A DNA stretch of 64,000 bases from Tritrichomonas musculus (GCA_039105265.1 JAPFFF010000009.1:4960001-5024000), one strand, 5' to 3'. Shown: positions 1 to 11,178, counted from the stretch's first letter. Notes: generated from the sequence alone by a model not told the origin. Translations and numbers: made by a program.

Positions 1-131
1 TTTCAGAAATGGCAAAAAAAAAAAAATGATTTTTTTTTTGAAAAAATGATGTCTGTGTTCGATTATGCTCTTGTTTATTTAGATATAAAAAAAATTAGTT
101 CTAATTTGTACTTTGAAGAGTAAAGAAATAT

Positions 132-359
132 TTATTTTTTATTTTTAAATTGCTTTTCCCAATAAGAATCAAGAAGCTTATTGAGATTATAATCTTCTTG
201 AATCATTGTTTGTGCTTCCCAACTTTTATAAGGTTCAAATAACTTCTTCCTCGACCTCCATAAAACAAGATATTCAATTTGGTCACCTACAAGTCTTCTA
301 TCTAGTATTTCTTCAGCATAACGATCATAAATAATCATATAAAATTCATCATCCGACAT
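132..359 (-). CDS. Small stand-alone chromodomain protein
   Basis: A 75-residue protein that is almost entirely one chromodomain, the fold that reads methylated lysines on histone tails. Residues 14-50 follow the family pattern: Y14, then EEILDRR, a short turn, EYLVLW at 29-34, and SWE at 46-48, followed by an amphipathic C-terminal helix (about 52-70). Y14, W34 and a third aromatic near F41/Y44 could form the methyl-lysine cage. There is no chromoshadow or enzyme domain. ATG start. It is divergent from the decayed gene starting near 487. A chromatin-adaptor role is inferred from the fold; an origin as a piece of an old retroelement integrase or a larger remodeller cannot be excluded. Confidence 0.7.
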   Translation of the reverse strand: MSDDEFYMIIYDRYAEEILDRRLVGDQIEYLVLWRSRKKLFEPYKSWEAQTMIQEDYNLNKLLDSYWEKQFKNKK

Positions 360-486
360 ACTATAAGGATGTTAAAAAAAAAGCTATCATCATTTAAAAT
401 TTTCCAAAGTTATCTCAATTTTTGTATTAAATTTCAACACCATGGAAAATTATTGGAAAAAAAAATAAATATCCGTAAGGATAAAG

Positions 487-1681
487 TTGTTAAATGGCAA
501 TGACAAATTGCCAACTGTAATTTTTTTTGAAAAATGTATTGATAAACCTCATTTTATGTATTTCCTCAAAATGGACTTTTTATCAAATGTTAGCGATGCT
601 CAAAAAATGCTTGTTAATAAAATAGACAATCTTCATTTAAAACAAGAGGATATAATAATTTTTGACGAGAAAAAACGAAAAATAGATGATAATAAAAAAC
701 TGTTAAAGTATATTCAAAATTTCTCTCATTTTTTTTATTATGATTTGCATTACAGAATTAAAAATTCAAACCAAAAAATATTGAATCGTCCAATAGTCCA
801 TTTAGAAATCAAAAAAAATTGCATAACCGCCAAAATGATTTTGATATGAATCCCATTTTACCTAAAGCTTAATCTTTCAAAAAGAATTCAATAGAAAAAG
901 AGAAAAATCCACATTTAAGGTCTTTAGAACCAAAATCATATTAAATTAAATCATCAGATGACAATATTAGAAGGCATAAAAAAAGTGAAACAGCAAAAAA
1001 TTACAATGAAGAAAGAGGTATTATATATTCAGTAAAAGTGAAGAGAAAAAACAGATAAAAAATGTTGAAACAAGAAAAAAAAATATTTAGATAGAAATAA
1101 TAAACAATTCCTCAAAAAAAGAAAAGGAAAGAATTTAGATAGTGATGATGATAGTGTTTCCTCTGATTACAACTTTATTAATGACAAAAATGACGATAAC
1201 GATACTATTAAATCCAATTTCTTTTTCAATGAGGATAATGACGATGATATTCAGAAAGATGATGATGATTTCTATTTTGATGAATCAAAAGATATAAATG
1301 ATCGACGCATAAAAAATAAAAGTAATTCAAAATATAAAAACAAAGAAAAAAAGCAAATTCATGATGATGCTTCTATTGATGATAAAGATCTCAGTGATAA
1401 TGAAAGAATTGATGATATAATAAAAGATGAAAATATTGATCTATTTTTGGAGGAGGAGGAAGAAGAAAACGATTTTGACAACAAAAATGAAATGAACACA
1501 GAAAATGTAAAAGAATCACAAAAAGATTCTAATAAGCATGAAAAAAAATAATGATTCTAATGAATTATTGTTTGATAATGTACAAATAAATGAAGAGGAG
1601 GAAGAAAGTAGTCATGTTTCTGCGGATTCACTCCCAAATCAAAATGATTTTTGCATAGAAGAAGAAGAAGAATTAGAGTGA
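487..1681 (+). pseudogene. Decayed gene with acidic tail, unknown function
   Basis: Open stretches on the plus strand suggest a host gene that no longer reads through. The first (487-849) has no usable ATG near its 5' end and encodes about 120 residues with no domain I recognise. The middle (850-1068) is Lys-rich and broken by stops. From 1069 to about 1550 a frame encodes a Lys-rich segment and then a very Asp/Glu-rich, Ser-containing tail, and the tail continues in another frame to a stop ending at 1681. At least two frameshifts and several stops separate the parts. The basic-to-acidic layout recalls nuclear proteins, but that is inference. A degraded copy of the acidic part lies at about 12695-12885. 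Confidence 0.5.
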
Positions 1682-2686
1682 ATTTTCTATGTATAATTAG
1701 TAGTAAAATAGCATCCACACAAATTTTATAATTAAAATAAAAAATATAAAATGATTCCACTCTTTGATATATTTTTATTTCCAAAACAATATATATATAA
1801 TATTTTTTATCCATTTGGTTTTTGTCTCTTTTTTTTTATTTATAAAATTCATTGATCATTTTATTATTATAGTTGTTTTTAGGAATTGTTCCTATATTTG
1901 CATTGATTTATACATTTCAAAACAATTTTGATGTCTACAAATCCAAAAAATACTTAATAAGGGGTAAATATGGTGCTCTGAAGAAACTTGAATTTTTCAT
2001 GAATCAGTTTCTTCCTCTATAAAAATGTGTCTCAAAAAATTCATTTTTCAAGAAAAGCTAATGATTGTTTTTTGAAAGAAAATGATCTTTTTAAGAGTAT
2101 AAATATCTTTTGGTGAATTTAACGAAAGTGATTCAAAAATTTCAAATAATATGCATTATTATAAGGGTATTTTTTCCACCAACTCGGCTATTTTTTAATG
2201 CAATTTTTGAACTTCTTTTTTTGTCAGCTTTTGTGTCGATTTTCAGTTAAAACTTGTATCGATATTTTACTGAGAAAATAAGTATAAAATGAAATCTATT
2301 TTATAGTGTATAAGAAGAAAAGATACTTTTATCTTACTTACAATGTAAATTTTAGAAATAATCATAGATACTTTTTTAAAGTTTTAATGAAAAGATTGAT
2401 TTAACTAAATAGGAACAAAATGTAATATTACTTTTAATAGCTCATTGATAATTAATATCAGAAAAAGTATACATTTATTGAAAACTTGTTCCTGTTTATC
2501 TAAACCATTTTATTTGGACAAATTGCATACTATTTAAATAAAAATATTGAGGTTATTATATGATCATAATTAGGAAGTGGGGAAAATAGATTGCCAAATA
2601 ATATAGCTTTTTTATTTAAAAATCCATTCCATTGTTTATGTGATACATCTGAAAAATCGTGTTATAACAATCTAATAAATTCTTTA
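1682..2686. other. Intergenic, AT-rich, one small inverted-repeat element
   Basis: No gene is recognisable. The only structure I can support is the short inverted-repeat element at 2398-2506. The rest is low-complexity AT-rich DNA with scattered runs. Confidence 0.5.
2398..2506. mobile_element. Miniature inverted-repeat element, copy A
   Basis: The ends are imperfect inverted repeats of 19 nt (2398-2416 and 2488-2506, about 15 of 19 paired), with GATTTAACTAAATAGGAAC on the left. A related copy lies at 8270-8380, including the shared interior TTGATAATTAATATCA. No coding potential. This fits a non-autonomous DNA transposon of unknown superfamily. Confidence 0.5.
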
Positions 2687-5600
2687 TTATATTCTTACGA
2701 TTAATGATCTGAAATTAAGTGCTTCTATTATAGTATGAGCATTCATATCACACTTTGTTTTAATATATATCTTTCTAAGTTCTTTACAATCTAAAAATGG
2801 ATTTTGACCAAATTCAATTTTAGTGGATTTGATATCAATTGTTTCTAGCATACTTTCTTGGAATGCAAAATCATCTATTTTAATTGTATTTGATGGAATT
2901 GTGATTTTTTTAATTTGGCATTTATATAAAGCTTTTTTGCCAATGTAATAAACAGAATCTGGAATTGTTATTTGTTCAAGTGCACAATTTTCAAATGAAC
3001 TATTTGGAATTGAATTTAAAGATGACAAGATTGGAGCATGTTTTAAATTTATGCATTCAAAAAATGCAGATTCGCCTATGGCTTTAACATTGCAATGCCA
3101 TGGTGCGGTAAGTTTCTTTAAATTCTGACATTTTGAAAATGCATTTGATCCTATTGATTGTAGAGATGAGGAAAAAATGACATCAGTAATTGATGTACAC
3201 TCATTAAATGCAAATGATCCAATTGAAGTCACGCATGAGGGTATATTTAATGATTCATCATTTTTTATCCCAACAAAATTTGTAATTTTGTTGTAAATTC
3301 TTTTTTGTAATCCAGGGGAATCTGAAATTGTCATTTTTTTCAAACAGGTACAACAATTAAATGCATAATCTTCAATTTTTTCTATATTAGAAAATAATGA
3401 TATTTCTTCCAAATTTGAACAACCATTAAATGCGTGGCTACAAATTTTAGTTACATTTTGCGGGATATCAAATTTTTTTATTGATTTGCAATCTTGAAAC
3501 GCTCCACTTTCAATTTCATTTATAAAAGGACTAAAAATTATTTCATCAAGATTGGTACATCCTTTGAAAGTATTTTTTTTAATTTCCAGTACATTTCCAA
3601 GATTTATTTTTTTTAAGTTGATGCATCCTTCGAATACGCTTTCTCCATAATCAAAATCATCTTTAGGAAAATACATACCTGTAAATTTTTTACATCCACA
3701 AAAAGCAAATGAGCCAAAATATTTGATTTTTGAATATTGAATAAATACTAGGTTTTCACACCCATCAAATGCATGTGACGAAATGATTGATATTGAAGGA
3801 GATATTTCAATCTTTTGTAAATTTTTACAGTTTTTAAAAAGATTCTTTGGAAGAATTGTAGATGATTTATTGTCAAAATGTATTATTGATGAGCATCCAT
3901 TAAAACAATTATCTCCAATTTCAAGAGATTCATTAGCATTGATCAGTATATTTGAAAGATTTGTACAATTACAAAAAGCATTATTGCCTATAAAAGTTAC
4001 AGATTCAGGAATTTGTATGCATAGAAGTTTTTCACAATTCATGAATGCATTATTTCCTATTTGCTTTAATTGACCTCCAATTGAGACTTTATTCAAAAGG
4101 TGACATTCATTGAAAGCATATGAACCAATTGATAGGACAGAAGAAGGTATAATCACTTCAATTAAACTGCAACCAGCAAATGCGTACGATTCTATAGATT
4201 TAATTATTTTAGGTAAGGTAATAAAACTGCATGATTTGCATCCTTTAAAAGCTCCTTGTCCTATTGAAGCAACACTCGAAGAAATTGGAAACGAATTCAG
4301 AGATGAACATCCACTAAAAGCTTCTGAGCCTATTTCAATAATATTTTGAGGATGGATGAAAGATATTAATGAAGAGCAATTTTTAAATGATTCATCACCG
4401 ATTGATATTTTATTGTCTTGCTTTGATAATTTTTTTTTTTCTGTTGTATAAATTAAAACCTGTATCAATGAACTACAGTTCTTAAAAATGTATTTACTCA
4501 TAGGTAATTGAGGAATAGATACTTGTTTTAATGATGTGCAGTCTTCAAAGAGAGAATCTCCAATGGTATCTACAGAAGATGGAATTACAATTGATTCTAG
4601 AGAAGAGCATTTTTTGAAAGCATTAGATCCAATGTTTTTGACTTTATGAGGTATAAAAATATGTTTCATTTTTTTACATCCTTCAAAAGCATTAGCTTCA
4701 ATGTTTTTGACTTCTGCAGGGATCTGAAAAAATTGTATACTTTCGCAATTTTGAAAACAGCCTTCACTAATTTGTTCTAATGATGATAGTATGGTTATTT
4801 GTTCTAACGAAGTGCATCCACTAAAAGCATAAGAGCCTATAAAATTAACAGATGAAGGTATAACTATTTCTTTTAAAGATTTACAATTAAAGAACGATTT
4901 TGTATCTATTAATTCAACTGAAGAAATTGATATCTTGCGTAAATTTGAACATTCGCAAAAAGATCCATTGGGATTGCCTGTAATACGTTTAACAGATGTA
5001 TCCAATATAATACTATTAATATTTTGATTATTTTGAAATTTGTTTCCTGTTTCCTCCTTTTTTTCTATAAAAACTGAAATATCAATATTTGTATCATTTA
5101 AATGCTCCTTCATGTCTGATATTATATTTAGAATTTCATCAAAATTTTCAGACTTGTATGCTATTTCAATTGAAAAATCATTAAATAACTTTACAGTATT
5201 GTTGAAATCATTTGACTCGAGTTCTTTGATTTGAGATGATTGTAATCCATATAAAAAATGAATTGGATCAGATAAAAGTTTAACTGGTTTATTGCTCTCA
5301 ATTTTTGAAAGATATGTGTCATTCTGGGTATCTAATATTTCAATGCATCTACAATCTTCAGATAAATTCTTACTCTTTAAATAATCAAGAAGCTTTTTAA
5401 CATTTGAGAAGTACTTTTGATTTGCATTTGAGCCATTAGATATTTCAGATATGACTATATATTGTATATTAAAAGGAAGATGATTGAATTGGTAAACTGT
5501 CATAATTTTGGAAATGCTATACTTACTTTCATTGATATTAATATTTGGTACAGTTTTGGTCAAATTTTCAATTTTTTTTGTTAAACTTTCTATTTCTTTT

Positions 5601-6598
5601 GACAATCTTTCAACATCATCTTTTAATTGTTCTTTTTCTACTTCATTTTGTGCCCCTTGTTTCAAAGATTTCTGAACTTCAATATTTAAGTAATCAATAT
5701 AATTTCTGACTTCATCAATTTTAACATCATCAAAGCAGCAATCATCACTTTTAATCTCATCATTTTTAATAAAACTGGTTAATTTTTGATATATCGTATT
5801 AAAAGTTGGTCGTTCACTTGGATATAAGGACCAACACTTTTCAATTAAATTTTTAAATGGCTTTTTTATATTTTCTGGTAATGTCGGTCTATAGGTTCCT
5901 CCGGATTTTTGCATTTTACCACTGAATTGAAAAATGGTATGTTTATCATAAGGGTTTTTTTTGTTTGTCACAACCTGGTACATCAAAATTCCAAATGAAT
6001 AAACATCAATACTAAAATCATATTTATATTTTTTATCAGAATCATTCATTTCAAGCAATATTATCTCTGGTGCTTGATATTCAACTGAGCCTAAAAAATT
6101 TGAATGTTGAGTTTGGCCATTAACAATCTTTTTTGATAATCCAAAATCAGATATCAATGGATAACATTTATTATTTAATAAAATATTTTGAGGTTTCAAG
6201 TCACGATGAATAATGAAATTATTATGCAAATAACTCATTCCATATGCTATGCCAATAAGTATTATCTGACGAATTGTGTTATCCGAAGCTAAAAGGTTTT
6301 TTTCTATATTATATTGGAGAGAACTTTTTTCCATCCAATCCATGAAAATATATACTTTTTTTTCATTTGATATATCGGTATATTGATGACTATGACAATT
6401 CATAATTGCAGGATTTTTAAAGAATGTCATAATTTCGATTTCTCTTTTAATTAATTCTTCATTCTCTTTTTGGATTTTTATTTCTTTGATTGCATAGATT
6501 TTATTTGAGGTTTTATGTACTCCTTTAAAAACAGTCCCATAGCCACCATTTCCAATAGGTTTTGTATCAATTTTGCAATCGCTTAATTTTACTTCCAT
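2687..6598 (-). CDS. Protein kinase / coiled coil / BspA-type LRR fusion
   Basis: A 1303-residue protein counted from the first ATG (the frame is open a few codons upstream, but only with a TTG). Residues 1-290 are a complete TKL-like kinase domain: glycine loop GNGGYGTVF (about 16-24), ATP lysine in AIKEI (K38), catalytic HRDLKPQN (131-138), DFG (151-153), APE (176-178) and DVYSFG in helix F. Residues about 315-357 form a Glu/Lys heptad coiled coil. A middle domain without recognised motifs runs to about 540. The remainder is a long array of 23-24-residue BspA/LRR_5 repeats (pattern I-P-x-S-V-x-x-I-G-x-x-A-F-x-x-C). No signal peptide or membrane span. The LRR array probably recognises a partner and the kinase transmits the signal; this is inference. 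TTCATTTTG just before the ATG resembles the TCA initiator. Confidence 0.9.
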   Translation of the reverse strand: MEVKLSDCKIDTKPIGNGGYGTVFKGVHKTSNKIYAIKEIKIQKENEELIKREIEIMTFFKNPAIMNCHSHQYTDISNEKKVYIFMDWMEKSSLQYNIEKNLLASDNTIRQIILIGIAYGMSYLHNNFIIHRDLKPQNILLNNKCYPLISDFGLSKKIVNGQTQHSNFLGSVEYQAPEIILLEMNDSDKKYKYDFSIDVYSFGILMYQVVTNKKNPYDKHTIFQFSGKMQKSGGTYRPTLPENIKKPFKNLIEKCWSLYPSERPTFNTIYQKLTSFIKNDEIKSDDCCFDDVKIDEVRNYIDYLNIEVQKSLKQGAQNEVEKEQLKDDVERLSKEIESLTKKIENLTKTVPNININESKYSISKIMTVYQFNHLPFNIQYIVISEISNGSNANQKYFSNVKKLLDYLKSKNLSEDCRCIEILDTQNDTYLSKIESNKPVKLLSDPIHFLYGLQSSQIKELESNDFNNTVKLFNDFSIEIAYKSENFDEILNIISDMKEHLNDTNIDISVFIEKKEETGNKFQNNQNINSIILDTSVKRITGNPNGSFCECSNLRKISISSVELIDTKSFFNCKSLKEIVIPSSVNFIGSYAFSGCTSLEQITILSSLEQISEGCFQNCESIQFFQIPAEVKNIEANAFEGCKKMKHIFIPHKVKNIGSNAFKKCSSLESIVIPSSVDTIGDSLFEDCTSLKQVSIPQLPMSKYIFKNCSSLIQVLIYTTEKKKLSKQDNKISIGDESFKNCSSLISFIHPQNIIEIGSEAFSGCSSLNSFPISSSVASIGQGAFKGCKSCSFITLPKIIKSIESYAFAGCSLIEVIIPSSVLSIGSYAFNECHLLNKVSIGGQLKQIGNNAFMNCEKLLCIQIPESVTFIGNNAFCNCTNLSNILINANESLEIGDNCFNGCSSIIHFDNKSSTILPKNLFKNCKNLQKIEISPSISIISSHAFDGCENLVFIQYSKIKYFGSFAFCGCKKFTGMYFPKDDFDYGESVFEGCINLKKINLGNVLEIKKNTFKGCTNLDEIIFSPFINEIESGAFQDCKSIKKFDIPQNVTKICSHAFNGCSNLEEISLFSNIEKIEDYAFNCCTCLKKMTISDSPGLQKRIYNKITNFVGIKNDESLNIPSCVTSIGSFAFNECTSITDVIFSSSLQSIGSNAFSKCQNLKKLTAPWHCNVKAIGESAFFECINLKHAPILSSLNSIPNSSFENCALEQITIPDSVYYIGKKALYKCQIKKITIPSNTIKIDDFAFQESMLETIDIKSTKIEFGQNPFLDCKELRKIYIKTKCDMNAHTIIEALNFRSLIVRI

Positions 6599-7620
6599 CA
6601 AAATGAAGTCGTTGATATTTCTCAATTTTGAAAATTATTTCAATTTGTCTTATTTTAGTATTAAAAAGTGGAAAATTCAATGTAAATTGAAAGTTTTTGT
6701 AAATAGAAAATTCAATATAAATTAAGCTGACCTAAAGAATTTTTATAGAAAAAGTTATAAAACTATCACTGTCCACTTTCAATTATGTAATTTTACAAAA
6801 GTGCAAAAAATAATATAAAAATATATTTAAGCCAGAAATTCTTCTGAAAATGAGAGAAATGTAATTGAAAATCTATATAATTGTATAAATATATTTATAC
6901 AATTCGTGATATATAATATTTTTTACATTGAAAATAATTTTTGGTGTTAAGGAGGTTTTTTAAATTATATATATATATATATATATTTGAAAATTTAATC
7001 AATTTTTTAAATGCTTAAAAAATCGCATTTGACAATAAAAATATCATAAAAAGTGGCAGCCTAAAAAATGTTTTTTGGATATCTATTACAATTGGTTATC
7101 TTAAAAAACTAGTATATATTTGAAAATATTAACTTTTTTAATTATTTTTTTCATAGGGATATAAATTTGAGATTTCAGACAGGGATGAAGTGCATATTTT
7201 ATTCAATTTTTTTTGCAAAAATATAGAGTACTAAGATACATAAAAAAAGTGCACACATAAGATAATGTTCATTATCTGAAAAAATTATGAGATATCACAA
7301 TTAAAAAATTTTTTCTCTGAAAAAGCTGATATAAATACCATTTTCAAATTTTTTTGAAATTATAATATTGCATTTAATACTTTATTTGAAACCCAACAAA
7401 CAACATAATTAATATTAAATTTCCTGTGATAATTATTATTCCACTTAAATTGATATCATCCAAACTTGAGATGTAGCAGCAAATTATATTTAAAATACTA
7501 TCAATAGAATTTATGACATAATGAAATAAGTAAAAAAGATTTTTGAATCGCATTTCTTTTGGTGGCTATTTGGCTTTTTGAAAAATATTATTATTTTAAT
7601 TATTATTTAAGTATGTTAAC
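6599..7620. other. Intergenic, AT-rich
   Basis: No gene seen. It holds an AT dinucleotide run near 6966-6986 and A/T homopolymers, and it ends with the 8-base target duplication of the hAT-like element that follows. Confidence 0.5.
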
Positions 7621-8076
7621 TAGGCTTGTTATTCTGATATCAATTATCAGGTTTGGCACTTTTTTTAACTCAGATAATCGATAATAAAATGCTATCGATT
7701 GGAACTTTTAATTGATGAATTCGATTATCAAGTATGAAATGTGATACAAAAAAAATATGCTTTTGATATCGAATCTTGATTAATCGAAATTAATACCTGA
7801 AAAAACCATTAAAAATAGTATTTTAATGGCATAAAATAAATATATTCTAACTTATTATGGAAAAGAATCAGATTTTATTAAATTTTATAACGGATATGTG
7901 AAGTAATCAGTTAAAAAAGTTTACAAAATTTTAATACGTTAAAAAGTTTTCAATATTGATAATCGATCTTTTATTTTTATTCATTATTGATATCAGAGAT
8001 AAAATTTTTGATTTGATATTGATATCAGAAAAATGAATCAATTATCGATATCGAAAATCGAGACTTAACAAGCCTA
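7621..8076. mobile_element. hAT-like MITE with 8-bp target duplication
   Basis: The ends are inverted repeats TAGGCTTGTTA (7621-7631) and TAACAAGCCTA (8066-8076). The element is flanked by a perfect 8-bp direct repeat, ATGTTAAC, at 7613-7620 and 8077-8084. An 8-bp duplication is the hallmark of the hAT superfamily. The interior (about 456 bp) has no gene and is rich in GATATC and ATCGAT motifs. A diverged copy with the same ends is at 21310-21787. Confidence 0.7.
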
Positions 8077-8269
8077 ATGTTAACTAGTTTTCTTTTACAA
8101 AAAATAATTTTTCTTTATATATTTTAATTGAGTATATGTGATACTTATTATTCATAGAGCATGTTTTTCATAAAATAATTTAAAAAGATATAAATGAAAA
8201 GGTTGATTTCAGTGATAGAAATGCATTCATTGAAAATTCTTTTTCTTTGATATTTTAAATGAAAAGATT

Positions 8270-8380
8270 GATTTAACTAAATAGGAAACGAACTTTGAAT
8301 TACTTTGAATAGTTTATTGATAATTAATATCAAAAAAGGTATACTTTTTTATTGAAAATCTGTTTCTGTTTATCTAAACC
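8270..8380. mobile_element. Miniature inverted-repeat element, copy B
   Basis: Second copy of the element at 2398-2506, in the same orientation, with left end at 8270-8287 and right end at 8362-8380. Its right end abuts a hAT-like terminus beginning at 8380, so the later element appears to have landed at its edge. Confidence 0.5.
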
Positions 8381-8760
8381 AGCGTTGTTTATCGATACGA
8401 CTAAATACCGGTTACCTGAAAAGTATCGGTATTCGGTAAATATCGATATTTTTTTGCTCGTTTTTTTTTTTTTTTTTTTTTTGGTATTGATACAAAAGTG
8501 CTTCGGTATCGGGCGGTTAATGAAAAAGTATTTTACGATAACATTCTTCTGTATCGATATGGTATTTTACCATATTATTTTCATATACAATAAATATGAA
8601 AATAAAAAAAAAAATTGAATATCATTTTTTACTTCTAATATAGTAAATTACCTAAAAAATATTAATTATTGTTCTTCTTCAGAATTCTCTTCATAATCAT
8701 TTTCAACGAAAAATTCAAAATTTTCGATATCAGATATATCATTATCAACAATGATAATTA
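8380..8760 (-). mobile_element. Probable hAT transposon end with C-terminal coding scrap
   Basis: CAGCGTTGTTTATCGATACG at 8380 matches the YARNG start of hAT terminal repeats and resembles the other TTGTTTAT-type ends in this window. A minus-strand reading between about 8760 and 8666 gives a short Asp/Glu-rich C-terminal tail ending in a stop, in the orientation expected for a transposase upstream of that end. The catalytic domain is absent, and a 22-nt T run lies at 8461-8482. A 3' remnant of an autonomous element is a fair but unproven reading. Confidence 0.3.
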
Positions 8761-8980
8761 TAAAATTAACAACCAATATGATTTAATTCAATAATATACA
8801 ATATTAATCCTAAAATAAACATATTTCAAATCAACAATATATATATATATTAATTCAATATTTCACAACATTTATTCCAAAAAACAATTCAGTAATGTGC
8901 ACCATTGGTGCAGCACCAACTAGCTCAATAATCATCGTTACGTAATCAATATGCATCAATTTACGCATAAGTAAACTAAT

Positions 8981-11178
8981 TTAACTTTTTCTAAGGATTT
9001 CACTTATTTTATTATTAAAAACTTGGTTTGTTTGTTGAATGATTTGTAAATCTATATTGTACTGTAATATATTTAATTTCTTTAACAAATCACAATTTTT
9101 GAACGAATCATTTTCTATTTTGATATATGAAGGATTCATTGTAATTTCAGAAAGAGATCTGCAGTTTTCAAAAGATGATTTAGCAATTAATGAAACTTTT
9201 CGAGGAATTGTGATTTTTTCAAGTGAAGAGCAATTACTAAAAGCATTTGGACCAATTATATTAACTGATGAAGGAATTTGAGCTTCTTTCAATGATATGC
9301 AGTTAGCAAATGTAGAGTCTTCAATTATTTGTAAACATCCCCTTGGTCCAAAAGTCACATTTGAAAAAATAAAATTAATTTCACTAATTTGTTTTGAATA
9401 TATTGCTTTCAATGAAATGCAATCACAAAAACAATAAGGACCAATTTTAGCAAGAGTAGCTGGTATAAATAAAGTTTCCAATGACTCGCATTTAGAAAAT
9501 GCATAGGATCCGATTTCATTTATACAATAAGGTGAATCAAATAACACATTTTTAAGGGACTTGCATTTATAAAAAGCATAATCTCCAATGCTAGTAACAC
9601 GTTGAAATCTGATCTTTTGCAAATATATGCATGATTCAAATGCATGTGATTCAATTATTTGAACAGAAGCAGGGATTATGATATCAACTATTTTAATGAA
9701 GTTACAAAATGATCCACTTTTGATTATTTGAATATTTGGTGAAATATTAATATTACTTATTAGATATTTAAATGCTTCATTTGTTTGCTGACTAATGTTC
9801 AACGTATTAAATGAATTGCAATTGTGAAAAGCATTTTTTTCAATTTGTATATTAGAAGGATCCAATGTAATTTCGGAAAGTTTGAGGCATCCTTTAAATG
9901 CATATTCATCAATAAAATTGACTGATGGTGGAATAATAACACTCTTTAATGAAATACAATCCTCAAATGCAAAAATATTAATTTTTGTTGTTGAAGAAGG
10001 AATTATAATTTGTTTGAGTGCAAAGCATCCATGAAAAGTAAACGACATTATTTCTTTAAGAGAAGAGTTATTTTCAAATACAATGCATTCCAAGTTTTTA
10101 CACTTTAAAAAGCAATTTGATCCAATTTCAACTACAGAATTAGGAATCACAATTTTTTCCAATGATGAACAGCCTCCAAATGCACAATTGCCAATTTTTG
10201 TAACTGAATGAGAAATATCTACTTTTGATAATCCTAAACATCCCTTAAAAGATTCATATCCAATTTCCTTAACTGAGTGAGGAATAACTATTTCTGACAA
10301 TTCTACACATCCCTTAAAAGATTCAGAACCAATTTTTGTAACAGATGAAGGGATTTCTATTTTTGACAAATTTAGACATCCTTTAAAAGATTCAGAACCA
10401 ATTTTTGTAACTGAAGGAGGGATTACAAATTCAGCTAAAGATATGCAATCCTGAAATAAAGAATTTTCTATTTTGGTTAATGAAAATGAATGTGAAAATT
10501 CAAAATGTATCAATGCAGAACATCCTTCGAAAGCAGAAGCCCCAATTTCTATATTTTCTGAATTAATTAAGACTTGTTTCAATGATACACATCCCTTAAA
10601 TGCCTTTTCACCAATTTTTTTAACTGATGAAGGAATTGAAATTTGTTCTAAAGAATTGCATTGTTCAAATGCTTGCTTATAAATAATTTCAACAGAATTT
10701 GGAATAAATACTTGCTTTAATGAGATGCAATAATTAAAGCAGAATTCGTCAATTTGCTTTAATCTAAAAGGTATCATAACTTGTTGCAAAGAAGTGCATT
10801 TGTAAAATGCATATGGGTTTATTTTTATTACAGAAGCTGGAATTGATATATTTCTTAATGAAACGCACCATTCGAATGCTCCATTTCCAATTTCTGTAAT
10901 TGAAGATGAAAGTGAAATTTCTCTCAATTGTTTGCACTTGTAAAAAGCTTTTGTACCTATATGTGTCACTGAATCTGGAATTACTATTTTCCTCAATCTT
11001 TTGGAACTTTTAAAAGCTTCATCATCGATCTTTGTTATAGATTTTGGTATATCAATTTCTTTGAAATTACAATTTTTAAAAGGATTATTGTTAAGATGCA
11101 TATTTCTATGTTTCAATAAATCATTAACAATATTTTTGTTTGATTTTGCTGCCAAATTTAATGGTGTAACATTTAAAA
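8981..11178 (-). CDS. BspA-type LRR protein, probably the C-terminal part of an ankyrin-LRR gene
   Basis: The minus-strand frame is open from about 11178 to the stop at 8981. Its first in-frame ATG is at 11101, giving about 706 residues. Nearly the whole protein is BspA/LRR_5 repeats of 23-24 residues (ITKIGSESFKGC type), a family greatly expanded in trichomonads and linked to surface adhesion or recognition. Two segments lose the repeat pattern and mention TNEAFKYL/TNQVFNNK-like helices. The open frame starts upstream of the ATG with TPLNLAAKSNKN, a typical ankyrin-repeat signature, so the gene once continued from the ankyrin frames at 11334-12460. It has no signal peptide and no membrane span. 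It may now be made as a shorter protein from 11101 or be a broken gene. Confidence 0.75.

Noticed and set aside
3783-4349. Plus-strand frames inside the kinase-LRR gene
   Set aside because: Shadows of the LRR repeats on the other strand.
8896-8912. TGCACCATTGGTGCA palindrome
   Set aside because: Short, isolated, no copies seen; likely chance.
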